Positions 9,973 to 20,873 of a stretch of DNA of 64,000 nt are shown in pieces; the first letter of the stretch is position 1; each line of letters begins with the position of its first letter. Below the pieces are notes generated by a model that saw only the letters and a program-made list of their open reading frames with translations, made no database searches and had not been told where the DNA came from. The stretch comes from Hetaerina americana (lineage: Eukaryota; Arthropoda; Insecta; Odonata; Calopterygidae), in contig JAKTNV010000076.1 in assembly GCA_022747635.1 (NCBI GenBank), positions 1,116,001-1,180,000 of the forward strand. The letters are read 5' to 3'. A program made the position numbers and the translations under genes.

Positions 9973-11582
9973 GGATTCCACATAGTTAAGCCTGAAACTG
10001 AGATGCTGATGTTTATTAGTAAAAGATGTACAAGGTCTATCCGGAAACTATCCAGCCATTCAATATTTTGAGGGAAATAGCCTACCTAGAACAATGAGGC
10101 ATTAGTCCCCTTCCGAGTACCTTGGGCCATGACTCACTTAAGAAAATTCACTATAGAAAAGAAGCAGTTTTCAATCCCAAAAAAAGTGATTAGATTTCAA
10201 ATGATGTAATCCTCCTCTGATGTGATTTGATTTGGCAGGGCACATTATTTTGCCAATTTTAAGCAATATGAAATTAGAGAAAAAGTTGAAATGTACCTGG
10301 TGATGCATATAAAGGATTTAATATGTACAGAGACAAGGAAACCCTTCCATGCAGGCAAGATTATCAAGCCTGAAAACCCATGATTAAAATAGCTTAGGCC
10401 CACTTAGATGTTCTTTTCTAGGAAACTTTCATTGAAAGACTAAAGAGAAACTGAGATGACAACTACCTTGGTAGAATTCCTGAACCCATTCCCCAAGAAC
10501 CCCATCCTGCAATTCCTATAGACTAGATATTTGAAACTGCTTGGTAACCCCACGGTTTATTCTAATGATTCCCAGAATGTCTAAGAAAATTCCTGAGTAT
10601 CCACCAACACAATCCCTGGGGTTACCCTATGAAAACCTAATACTCTTTATGCTTTAGCAAGTATGACACCGGTCAATGACATGTACAGGCATTCCCCCAA
10701 CTTACACAGTACATTGCTCTTAAGCCTATAAGTTGTACAAAATGACATGTGCAGAGTAATTCTATCAAGTCAAAAACATATTGCACGTGATATAATAAAA
10801 AATTTTTTATTGTTAATTATTAACAAAATAGAAATTTTTTAAAGAAAAAAAATTATAACCAAAATACATGATAAAGGAAGGATATTACAGTAAAATGAGA
10901 GAAATTTCATGGCAATTGATTACTACTAAGTTTGCAAATGATCACATTTTCAACTCCATATCACAACCATAAAAATGGTACACTTAGACCATTAGCATTT
11001 CCAGTTTTGCTTTTAACAAAATCATTCACACTACATAAGAAACAAGAGTGTGGTGAACCCAGGGGTTGATCCGAAAGGGTGGAGGGGCTCCCCTTGGGGG
11101 AAAATTCTTATTAGTTAATTTTAAAATAAAAGTGACTCTCATGCCCAAAATTTATTTTGAATATCTGCAGTCCCTAGAACATAAAATTATCTACTATACA
11201 GTTCTTTGCGGTCCCTACAGTAGTGTGATCAGTAACAAACTGAACATGATTCTCACACCAAAAGGTCATAAAAATAATTTTTTTGATAAAATGCCACTGA
11301 AATATTTTATTGATATAGCTGAGGGATTGCCTGTATGCATAACAATGTTTGAATATCCAACATTTAATTCAACATTTTAATACCAAAATGCTCGCATTAA
11401 AATAACTTTCATTACAAAATCAATAAAACCTTATATTTGCTGAAGTAAGATAGTTAAGTTTGCAAAAAAAACACCATAAGCGTACTTCAATTGAAATAAC
11501 AGCTTCAATTATTTTGGAATTGAAATTTTTTAAATCACAAAATTCACAAATCACTATAGAACACATTCAACAAACAAAGTAC

Positions 11583-11709
11583 CTTGCTGTGATATGTGAA
11601 GTCTGGCTTCTGCATGCACATTTCCAGCTGGATTTGATGCAATACATTGAAATATCCCAGAATCAAGGCCCATCAGTCCAAGAATTCGAAGATTGTAGCC
11701 ATTCACAAC
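11583..11709 (-). CDS. fra: fra exon 8: C-terminal half of Ig4
   Basis: The exon starts on a codon boundary with VVNGYNLRILGLMGLDSG, then IFQC with the second Ig cysteine, ASNPAGNVHAEARLHISQQ. The NLRILG and C-AxNxAGN signatures are shared with DCC and neogenin Ig4. The donor reads G|GTACTT, weaker than its neighbours, and one base (G) is carried into exon 9 to make an aspartate codon. Four Ig domains over eight exons gives one intron inside every Ig domain. Confidence 0.94.
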
Positions 11710-14169
11710 CTGTGAATAAAAAATAAATGAGAAACCTATAAAATTCAGAAGTCAATGATTCTAATTTTAATCACTGTATTTTCTGATCTAGCCATGACAA
11801 GAAAAATATGATTATAAAATGGTAACTTGAAGGTGGCAAAAAAGTATGTATCTGGCCCAATTGGATGCAATCAAATTACATCTTTGGGATCTCAAAGCAT
11901 TTCTTGAAAAAAAATTTAAGTTTCACAAATTATAAGTGTGGTGAAGTCTCCAACCATCAGCCAATCTTAGGCCATGGATGGCTGTACAGGCTAAGAGAGT
12001 AATTAATTAAGAAAAAAGTTTTTAATAGTGACTTTTTGCTGAACACAAACAACACTATAAAAATTGCGCAATACATTTTACCTTTTTTTGGCTCATTAAT
12101 TGATCTAACTTAAAAAACTGATTTCTCTTTCACACCAAATATTTCATACTTTATAATATACCAAACTTACATGTAGTGGCCCAACTGTTGGCTCAAAACT
12201 TTAAATTTTTTATTAAATTATAATAATTATTCTCCCAGAATAAAATATATAAAATGATACAGATTGCAGTAAAAATTTGAAATAAGCAATTGGAACATAC
12301 TCAAATTGACAAATAATAATGAATTTCATTTGGAGAACTGTTTAGGGTGATCAATTCTTATTTTGGATGAAATGTACAAGAATGGCATCTGTTGATAAGT
12401 AGAATTGAAATCAGTTAAAAGTACAACAATAATGACCCTAAAAGATAATTGGCCTCAGAATTTTACTTAGACTACTGGCTCATAATTGACTAGGACTCAT
12501 AGCATATCTAGTACTGCTTGAGTACATTCAAAATGCTAAATTCTGAATGCTTCCTTGGGTGGTCTCCTGTGCTTTCTTATATCAAGGAAGTGAATAGCAA
12601 ACTTATTGCAAATGACTAGAACTAAATAAATAATACATTTATTCATAGGCCCCACACACAATTGATATAATCTTGATTGGGAGAAATATGAGAGGCTCAT
12701 TTATATTGGATATTGGTACATTGATTGGTTCATTCATTAATACTTGTAACATATTTAGCTGAAAATGAGTGCAGTACATTTTTTCCATTCCTTTAAAAAA
12801 AGACAACTCGCATTGTCAGCAGAGCATAATGCGTAGCATGCATGCCAGCCAAGTCCAATTGCACAGAAGCACATTACAGTAACTACCACACATCCCCACC
12901 ACATAGTATGCAGTGTGATGCCTGTAGCTGGAAACTCTCTTTTCCTTTGTAGTGGTACTTTGACTGGTAGCAGTAGTTTTAGGGGAGGTGACCGACAGTT
13001 GAGGTAATTTGCACCATTAGGAATGGATGATAAAAGAGGAAGGGTGGAGAGAAACCTGGCATGGCCATACGCCTATTCTTAATGAAAGGCCTATTCTTAA
13101 TGAAAGGTGTTCAGGAGTCTGCAGTTTAACGTCCCATTCAACAGATGGCATACTTACTCAAAGTGCCTCCACAAAGTAAATAAGGCTTTAAGTAGGGATC
13201 GAGAGCGAGGTATAACATGTGCCTATTTACCAAAGCTACAGCCAGAATTACAAATACAGAAACTATTGTTGTTCGGGCTCATTGAAAACACCTCCACACT
13301 CAAAAGGATAACTTATTAAGGGTAGGTACGTTTCTATCCCCACTTCAATATGTAAAGACAAGAGTATGGGGAAAATCTTACAATAATATTTGTTATGGGG
13401 TTAGAAAAAAGTGCTATCAGCAAGGGCTTGGAACCCTCTCAACCATGCATTCAAAGAAACTCTATCAGTGAGGAATCAAAGGATCCTATAATTCCTTTGA
13501 ATACTATTGCTCATTCCAATAATTCATAATTGCCCATAATGGAGTCTAGTGGATATAACAGATTCGATGTGCCTATCACCCATTAAAACCAAAACTTGGT
13601 TGACCACAATAGTTGGTTAGCTTCATTTCCGCCTAAATTTTGAGATTGACATGTGGGTTATACTGAAACAACTATCTCAGGAAAATTTCATCTTTTTTAC
13701 AGGTGCACAATCTTCCATTACAGGTAGTTGGAACCCTTACACCAATAAACCAATTTTTCAAAACTGAGATACTTGTGCTTCTTTTGAGTGCTAATGCATC
13801 TAAAATCCTCTCCAAGAACATACAGAAGGTGAGAACACAAAGAAAAATAAAAGCAATACTGTATTTTTACATTACATTAAATGCCGAGTAAACTTTGAAC
13901 GTCACCATATCCAAATTATACTGTTTATCAGAAGTTAGGTGGACATATGTGATACAATTTTATAGCATCCAAATTTAATTTTACAGAATCCACAATGCAA
14001 AGAAATCAATCGTAAAAGCACATATTAGTAAATTTTCACAATAGAGCAATGGATCTTGTTTGACAAGTACATATTCCCTTTATGTCAATAATTTGATAAA
14101 TGCACCACATACGAGATTTAATGTGTAGCCTAAATTTTAACATTTACTTTAGATTATAAGTATACTTAC
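11710..14169. other. fra intron 7-8
   Basis: Intron of 2460 nt between exons 7 and 8. It contains a 5'-truncated SINE at 12972-13205; the rest is AT-rich without recognised features. Confidence 0.86.
12972..13205 (-). mobile_element. SINE with LINE-like 3' tail (copy 2, 5'-truncated)
   Basis: Minus-strand copy of the SINE family. Its 3' tail, read on the minus strand, is TGGTGCAAATTACCTC then CCCCTAAAACTACTGC. The body (CCACAAAGTAAATAAGG, AGTAGGGATCGAGAG on the plus strand) matches the 46.3-kb copy up to CAGGGATCGAGA, after which similarity stops, so the tRNA-like head is missing. It contains a local tandem duplication of GCCTATTCTTAATGAAAG at about 13071-13108. Confidence 0.72.
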
Positions 14170-14318
14170 TTGAAGATACTCATTCTGGTTTATGGGATCT
14201 CCATTTTTTACCCAATGAACTCTTGGTTCAGGTCTGCCAGACACTTTGCATTCTAGCTCAAGATCTTCTTTCTCAAATGCCCAGTGGTCTTTGGGCTTTT
14301 TGACAAATATTGGAGGAA
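14170..14318 (-). CDS. fra: fra exon 7: N-terminal half of Ig4
   Basis: The exon encodes VPPIFVKKPKDHWAFEKED, LELECKVSGRPEPRVHW with the first Ig cysteine and core tryptophan, and VKNGDPINQNEYLQ. This aligns with the VPPWFLNHP to DYFQ stretch of DCC Ig4 as remembered. It starts with two bases of a valine codon and ends on a codon boundary. The donor is a perfect GTAAGT and the acceptor TTTGCAG. Confidence 0.95.
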
Positions 14319-14423
14319 CTGCAAAGGTGATGCCATTATTAGATATTAGTAGAGTAGAAAAATCATATAATAAATTAAAGTGAATTCATAAATTGTTACT
14401 GATAGCAGTATATTTTGTCTCAC

Positions 14424-14566
14424 CTAACACTTGAAGAGAAGCAGATGCATCAACGGAATCCTCTTTGTTTTCAGCACGACATTGGTAGGTGCCATCATCA
14501 TCTTCCTGAACTCTTTCTATCTGTAAACTACCTGAGCCAACTATCATCAAGCGACTGTCCAAAAAC
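14424..14566 (-). CDS. fra: fra exon 6: C-terminal half of Ig3
   Basis: The exon completes Ig3: FLDSRLMIVGSGSLQIERV, then EDDDGTYQC with the second Ig cysteine, RAENKEDSVDASASLQVL. It begins with the last base of a codon and ends with one base (G) that becomes the first base of a valine codon in exon 7. The donor is GTGAGA and the acceptor AATGCAG. The following intron is only 105 nt, the shortest between these exons. Confidence 0.95.
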
Positions 14567-15723
14567 CTGCATTAAACAACAATTTTTAGGAAATTAACTA
14601 TAAAAAACACTGTTGGGGCAGATTAAAAACATAATAATTATTTCCACTCTAATTACTCTAACATGCATGATGATTACATCTTCATCTACCAAACTTCCAA
14701 ATATTACTTGACAGATTTCCCTTGTCTCTATAAAAGCAATAAATGTTACCCAGTGAAGTAAAAATTGAGACTGTTTTCGAAAAAAACTTCCACACTCACA
14801 AACATACACTGACTTTTGATTGGATACCTAAAACAATAGATTCTATGCAAAACTAAAAAAATAATAGTAAGTTGGACAGTGATATAAGACATGCAAATGC
14901 CAATCCCACAAAAAAATGTGATAAGATATTATGCCTGACAAGGTGGAATTTTAAATAATGATCATAACACCCAAAATAATTTTCCACCAGTATGGTTTTA
15001 TTTCCTGCAGCCCATCTACAAATAGGGCCATGGCAGTATTTCACTAAGAACACTGTTAAAAGGGCTCACGTTCAATTCCAGGTGATGCCTCTAGGCACTA
15101 TCATATCAGTTTCATCCAAGCTATTCAATTCTTTTTAGGTACTGCTGGATATTCCAGGGAAACTAAAGGCAGCAAAGGGAAAGGAACCAGCCCTGATACA
15201 TGAATTTTTCACATCACCTAGATTAATACATCTAGTTGTAAGAGGTGAGCTCTACCCTAACCTTATCTAACTAACCTGACAGAATTAGTTTTGCATATTT
15301 TTTTTCAAATGAATCAAATGACTGTCTATTAATGAATGAATAACAAATCAAATAATTAGTTTCCTAAAAGCATCACTCTTTACTAGTTATTCATTGGCTT
15401 AATTGAGGTATCTAAGGGGACTTAAAAAAGGAATACATGGGATGCACACACCTGTGGCCTTTTCACTTCTTCCTTGGAATATGAATGCCAATTTATTGGC
15501 AGATTTCATAAAAGAATAACTGATACTGTTAATTATCAGCAGCATTTTCATTGGCTCATCAGGTTAGCCCTAGCTATAATCAGCTCTCATTGCACTGGTC
15601 TTAAGTTTTAAACATTCCTAGAACTTTTCATCAACTTTCAGCAATTTTATTTTAATTAAAAAAGTTTACTTGTAGCCTGCACATAGGTTTGAGAATAATC
15701 CACTTATGAACCACCAAACTTAC
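14567..15723. other. fra intron 5-6
   Basis: Intron of 1157 nt between exons 5 and 6; nothing recognised inside. The next intron, between exons 6 and 7 (14319-14423), is only 105 nt. Confidence 0.88.
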
Positions 15724-15877
15724 GTCATGTCAATGGCAACACCATCTTTGAGCCATGTGATGACCGGTCGTGGATTCCCACTAGCAGCACAGTCGAGAAC
15801 TACTGTTCTCCCCTTAACAACCACTGAAGATCGAGGCTTTGCAGAGAATACTGGGGCTGATATACGAGAAGCCCCTT
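15724..15877 (-). CDS. fra: fra exon 5: N-terminal half of Ig3
   Basis: The exon encodes the start of Ig3: APVFSAKPRSSVVVKGRT, the first Ig cysteine in VVLDCAASGNPRP and the tryptophan in VITWLKDG. The LDCxASGxPxPxxxWxKDG pattern is typical of I-set Ig domains. It takes one base from exon 4 and ends with two bases (AC) that exon 6 completes to a threonine codon. The donor is GTAAGT and the acceptor TTTAG. Confidence 0.95.
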
Positions 15878-16778
15878 CTAAACAAGGGAAGAAATCAATA
15901 AGAGAATTCAAAAGCAAATTCTTAAATAAATAATTCTCATCTTTGACTGTATTTCTAGAGGTATCACAGGAAGAGGAATCAGTCATTTTGATTAGAGAGA
16001 TTGATTATTTAGTCAATTTCTATTGCAAGATTTTTAGCATAACCTGCATATTAACCCACTGAGCACGAAACCAGATGAGTGGTATTTTTCATGTGAATTC
16101 ACCATGACAATTCAATAGCTCCAGGCCAAAATAAATAGCATTAATTTGACCTTTTCAAGCGATAGTATTAGGAATTGATATTTCTGATCAATAGTATCTG
16201 CCAAATTGTTAACGTGTACTCCACTCAACTTTCAAGCAAGATAATTTAAATAATACATGCATATGATTGAACAGGAATACAAGAATTGGCAGCAAATAAA
16301 GTGCATTATGACATGGAATCAATTACATTATTTTCCATTAAGGTTCAAAAACTGAATGAAGTGCAGCAGTTGAGAGAGACAATACAAGGGAGAGTGCACA
16401 GAAAAAATCTCATCTGGAGCTTAAATATTCATAATTATATTTGTAACATTACGCAAAGTAGGCAATAGATTATAACAGGTTAAATTACATAATATGGATG
16501 ATAAATACATGAGGATTCTTATTCCATGATCTTCATCGTGTTTCATCAATTATATACTATCCTAAACATGTCCATCTTAATCTTAAAATATTTCCTCATA
16601 TTTATGAAAATTTACTTTGTTTCCTAATAATCAACACAATTATAACCTTTTCTTTAATTGTTGATCTTTTCTACATACTTCACAATTACTTTATAGTTAC
16701 ACTTGACTAAATGCGATTGTTAAAAAAAGAAAATTTGGTAATTTTTATATTCCACAAGGCAAAAGTAAAGAACCTCAC
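15878..16778. other. fra intron 4-5
   Basis: Intron of 901 nt between exons 4 and 5; AT-rich, no feature recognised. Confidence 0.88.
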
Positions 16779-16898
16779 CTGAATCACGCTCCACTGTAAG
16801 ACGTGCCACACGACTTAATCGATATCTTCCTAAACTGGACACATTGCAGCGGTACTGACCAGAATCTGAAAGTGAGACTTCATCAACTTCCAAGGAAC
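16779..16898 (-). CDS. fra: fra exon 4: C-terminal part of Ig2
   Basis: This 120-nt exon closes Ig2: SLEVDEVSLSDSGQYRC supplies the DxGxYxC signature with the second Ig cysteine, followed by NVS (a possible N-glycosylation site) and SRVARLTVERD. With exon 3 it reads LPSGSLEVDEV across the junction, as in the DCC pattern LPSGALQI. The donor is GTGAGG and the acceptor TTCCCAG. Entry and exit phases are both 1. Confidence 0.94.
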
Positions 16899-17962
16899 CT
16901 GGGAAAAGAAAAAATGACTTGTAAGAAATGTCTTATATAACTAAGTTAAGACCTTAAGTAATTCCAAAACTGTACAATAAAGTACTGTGAAATTATCATG
17001 AAAAGTTTAGGTAAAATAGCCAACAAATTTACATATCACAGCCACATTTTCCGGCTTCCTGTACAAGAATAATTACCAGCTAGAACTAAATTTTACAAAT
17101 TGCATCAATCAGCCTTATTTAATGCAGTGAATTAGTGTAACTGGTCTAAATGCAGCAGGAATCAACAATAGTCCACACACAATTCAGGTTAAATTCACAA
17201 AAAGTAAATAGAGCATTAATTATCAAAACCATAATTTCAATGTTTTAAGGTAATGTTATCATCTAGCATTCATACATTCCATGAATAAATATTTTTACAA
17301 TAGTTTTTTGGAAATCCCAATGGCTGCAGGTTTTTTAATTTTAATGAAGCAACCTACGGTATGAAAATAAATATTTTGAAGATATTACTTGTGCTTTAAA
17401 AAGTAAATTAAAAGAGTCATGCACACAAATATTAATTTAGTGAAGCCTCTACATAGTGTTAGTAAAAATTAACAAATGCAGTGACTCCATGAATGAATGA
17501 GTTGACATATGACAACATAGAATAGAGATCTGTTCAACCATTGTCCAATGAGCTCAGAGGCAAAGGAAGAAATTGTTTTCAATTATACATATGTGCTGTA
17601 AAACCACATATGCTATTGTGTGTCTGTACATGTGGATCAACTTTGGCCAATTATTAAGTATGGCAGTTGAATTATTTTATTGTTTCATTTGCAAATAACA
17701 AGCACTTTATTTGCAAGAAGATGGCATATTACACTTATGTTGTCTGCTTGTGGTGCTAATTTCATTATGCCCAAGGCATGCATGCTAACACTATCTCAAA
17801 GGGAGCTACATTAAGGATGCGGCAATATAACTTAATTTTTCCAAGGGGTTTACTTTTGAAAAAAGGACGGTCATGTTGCCGCACCCTATATTTTCAAAGT
17901 TCCTTTCCCTCTCGGATTATCAATCACATGCTGTTTCACTTGCTGTGAACATAATCACCCAC
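16899..17962. other. fra intron 3-4
   Basis: Intron of 1064 nt dividing Ig2; no feature recognised. Confidence 0.88.
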
Positions 17963-18175
17963 CAGAGGGCAACACAGTCATCCGCGTGCTATCAAGCTGA
18001 AGTGGCTGTCCATCTCGAAGCCAGGTGATGGACACTTTGGGGGAGGAAGTAGTGGAATATGAAGGTCCCACAAATGGAGGGCCACTGGAGGAGGCAGCTG
18101 GGAGGCAGGCCAAGTGGGCAGTTCCTCCTAGGAAGACCAACTGGTCCTGTGGGTGGATTTCTATGCAAGGGGGCC
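17963..18175 (-). CDS. fra: fra exon 3: N-terminal part of Ig2
   Basis: The exon encodes the beginning of Ig2: PPCIEIHPQDQLVFLGG, the first Ig cysteine in TAHLACLPA, the core tryptophan in SITWLRDG, and TRMTVLPSG, equivalent to the VVVLPSG stretch of DCC. An insertion rich in Ser, Pro and Gly lies between the cysteine and the tryptophan and makes this loop longer than in vertebrate DCC. The acceptor follows a T-rich tract and reads TACAG; the donor is GTGGGT. The exon takes one base from exon 2 and gives one base (G) to exon 4. A third cysteine sits near the start (PPC). Confidence 0.94.
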
Positions 18176-19269
18176 CTGTACAGAAAAAATAATAACTTAG
18201 TTTTCTTTAAAAAACTGTTTTATACACTTTCATACATTTGCACATATTTTTTAACAATGGCACATTTCTTGATAAACTGCTTGTCTTATTTTTAAACCAG
18301 TTATTATAAGTTTCATTTCTGTCAAACAATCCACTTACAGACATATTCACACTGATTTGCATTTTAAGCATGATAATAAATAAAATGTTATGGTAATGGT
18401 AAAAAATTAATAAAAATGTTTAGTTTCATTTTAATTGATAATTTAAAAAAATTATATTACCCAATAGGCAGTCTACAACTGAAGAAAGATTTGTTATCAT
18501 AGTATAGTGCTTGCTATAAAAATGAATATGTTGTCTAGATAATGATAGATTATAGTAAGAACAGTTAAATTTATAATTGTGTTCAATAACTTATAAATAT
18601 TTGAAACCCACCGTTTCAACCTTTACCTGAAAATGTAGTAATCAAAAGAACTTTTCAGGCAAAATGAACTAGCTATTGGATGATTCCAATAGTTTATGGC
18701 ATAATAGCCTGTAATATAGTTCTGATGTAAATGAGCGGGCAATTATATGCACAGCCATTTATTTAGTAATCACATATAAATATGAATGTTTCTTTATAAA
18801 CATTCAGTCACTTTGATCACCTTATGTAAAATTAATAAAACTGCTATTATTAGATTTTAATCACGACTTTCTCAAACATTATAATATGGACACATGGGAA
18901 ACAATATATGAGTCAATTTAATATATGGATACATATCAGAATGAGCAAATTGACATAAGTCATAATAAAAAGAGAAAGAATAGGCTGAGGGCCTGAGTGT
19001 TGCACTCAACTGCATGAGGGATAAAAGTGTGTTTATACGTATTACAACCACAATGTGGTACCACCATACCATATACAATCACACGTCACAAAAATCCACC
19101 TCCTGTCTCAACACATGTCTGGAGGCACCTGAACTTAAGTGCGCCTAAGTGGTGGGGGACCTCTCTACCGAGCCGAGCCGACCGGTCGGGCCCCCATCCA
19201 CCCCTCCTACAGCCGATTAGTCACGATACTTATTGTGCGGACCCTTTAGTTTGAAGAATAGGTATTATA

Positions 19270-19782
19270 CATTGTTTGTATAAAAAGTATAGGGAAAAGT
19301 TTCGATTATTTCAGATATTGCTACAATGCCTCAAAATTTTTTAAAAGTACATCCCTTGAGCGTTGACAAACTTTTACCAACGGCTTTCCCACAACTCGAG
19401 GCCTCCCTGGTAGGTGGCTTCTGGGAGGTCCTTAAAGGTACGCGTGCATGCTTCTTTGACAGCATTTAAGGTGCCCTGGTGGTGTCCTTTGAAGGAGGAT
19501 TTCACTTTTGGAAATCAGAAATAGTCTGCTGGTGCTCGGCTGTCGGGGGTGTATGAGGGTTGGGAAAACGTCGCGATATCGTTGCAGGTCTTCGCAAACA
19601 GAGACTAGATTCTGCTTTTGATCGTCCGTCAAGACCTTCGGGACGAGTTTAGTTTCAATATTTCACAACGCCAAATTTTCAATGATCTGTGATCGTGCAC
19701 TGACTTAACCGACGGTCAAAATTCACCACTTGACACACACTTCAGGAAAATATTGTTACCGATACTTTTTATACAAAACTTG
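19270..19782 (-). mobile_element. Internally deleted mariner element with TA duplication
   Basis: A 513-bp element between TA dinucleotides at 19268-19269 and 19783-19784. The inverted ends share TTTGTATAAAAAGTAT over about 29 positions with few mismatches. The minus strand retains transposase pieces: KLVPKVLTDDQKQNLVSVCEDL, then, after a deletion and in shifting frames, PADYFLF-like to GHHQGTL-like sequence and LELWESRW with KFVNAQGMYF at the C-terminus. The central catalytic region is gone, so it is a non-autonomous remnant. Confidence 0.8.
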
Positions 19783-19904
19783 TACTAAATGGAGTACAAC
19801 TTGTAAAAATTAAGAAAAATACATAATTTTACACTAAATTTTTTGGGTAGTGGTATGTTCAGAAACTTAATCATGGGTTATAAATCTAAGGTTTGGTTAG
19901 CAGC

Positions 19905-20230
19905 AGTTCTCCAAACTATCCAGCCAATCTCTTCATTCTCTCATAGCTCCTTGCACGAACATTTTCCATGACTTGCTACTGACTGTGCATCCTTACCCTT
20001 GCTCCGAGTCTTCGCTTTAATGCTTCTTCACATACGGTTTTCAGTACTCTTCACGGTTTCAATTTATCGCGTATCAGGATGTGTCTAATTAGTTTCCCTC
20101 TTCTTCTTGCTAATGTCCTAGAAAAGCTTCGCTCTTCACCCACTCTCCGGAGAACTTCAATTGTTACCCTGTCTATGTTCTTCATTCTTTGATATCACCA
20201 CATTTCCACTGCCTTATGCTTTTATAAAGC
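19905..20230 (-). pseudogene. LINE reverse transcriptase C-terminal fragment
   Basis: The minus strand encodes KAVEMW, stop, YQRMKNIDRVTIEVLRRVGEE, RSFSRTLARRRGKLIRHIL, then CEEALKRRLGAR. This is the conserved tail of many invertebrate non-LTR reverse transcriptases of the type often misannotated as craniofacial development protein 2. In-frame stops follow EMW and the RDKLKP stretch. It is likely the same broad LINE group as the fragment at 39.3-40.2 kb. Confidence 0.62.
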
Positions 20231-20628
20231 TGTATATGAAATTTACAGCGATTTTGAATAATTTAGTGACTCATTACCTCCGGCATTTATTCCAGTATTG
20301 GCGTGATCATTGATCAAATTTAGGTAATGTTTCCATAATGGACTATTATTTGCCGTGGACAAAAAAAAGAAAAAATATTTGCAGTTTCCAAAGGACGGCA
20401 GGAATCACTCGGAATTCCTTAGAGATCACACATTTGCCATTTGTTCATGAATGCTATTTACCATCTTCAAAATATTGCATTTACTTTCACATGACGATCA
20501 TTCATAATTATTCGTGCTTCAGGAAGAAATATGCGACAAATCATGTGGGAAAATGAAAAAAAACTCCAGATACCCAGAGCTTTCCGTCTCGACATCGGCA
20601 CGTGACCTGGGATCACGGGTGTACTCAC

Positions 20629-20873
20629 TAGCAACTCCGACCCTCGCCTTTCGACTGACGATGGAGCCGACGGATTCGATGGTCGCCATGCACTGATAGA
20701 AGCCCTCCTGGGCCCCAGGGCCGCCTCTCACCCCCGCCGCAGACCCACATCTCCCGTCCTGATCGTCGTCGGAAGCACTCACGACCCCATCCTCCTGGCC
20801 CCGGACACCTCTGCCCCCAGACCCCAACGACCAGATGTTCGTCAGCAATAGGGAGCCATTCGGGAGTTGTGAC
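20629..20873 (-). CDS. fra: fra exon 2: C-terminal half of Ig1
   Basis: The exon begins with one base completing AGG, then SQLPNGSLLLTN, corresponding to the QLSNGSLLI stretch of DCC. It ends Ig1 with EGFYQC (second Ig cysteine) and SIVSRKARVGVA. Between them is an unusually long Gly/Asp-rich loop of about 35 residues with an extra cysteine, absent from the vertebrate protein as I recall it. Part of this loop is a 75-nt in-frame GT-AG segment (20708-20782). NGS is a possible N-glycosylation site. The donor is GTGAGT and one base (A) is carried into exon 3. The 245-nt length fits the entry and exit phases exactly. Confidence 0.93.
20708..20782 (-). other. fra: Candidate exitron (in-frame optional intron) inside fra exon 2
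   Basis: On the coding strand this 75-nt segment begins GTGAGTGC, a strong donor, and ends GGGGCCCAG, a usable acceptor, directly before the EGFYQC codons of Ig1. It is 25 codons long, has no stop codon and lies on codon boundaries. Retention and removal would therefore both keep frame. Removal would join EDGV to EGFYQC and bring the loop close to the length in other DCC-family Ig1 domains. No splicing evidence is available here, and the segment is short for an intron. Confidence 0.45.

Larger units (their letters stand above)
7034..11582. other. fra intron 8-9
   Basis: Intron of 4549 nt between exons 8 and 9. The central part is a Penelope-like element with inverted repeats (8.47-9.97 kb). 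A short mariner-end-like sequence, ACAAGGTCTATCCGGAAACT, occurs at about 10030 without a partner end that I could find. The remainder is AT-rich. Confidence 0.85.
18176..20628. other. fra intron 2-3
   Basis: Intron of 2453 nt between exons 2 and 3. It contains a deleted mariner (19270-19782) followed by a LINE C-terminal fragment (19905-20230). The first kilobase is AT-rich and unremarkable. Confidence 0.86.

Noticed and set aside
10030..10060. Mariner end-like sequence ACAAGGTCTATCCGGAAACT
   Set aside because: No matching inverted end or transposase remnant was found nearby, so it is only mentioned inside the intron entry.
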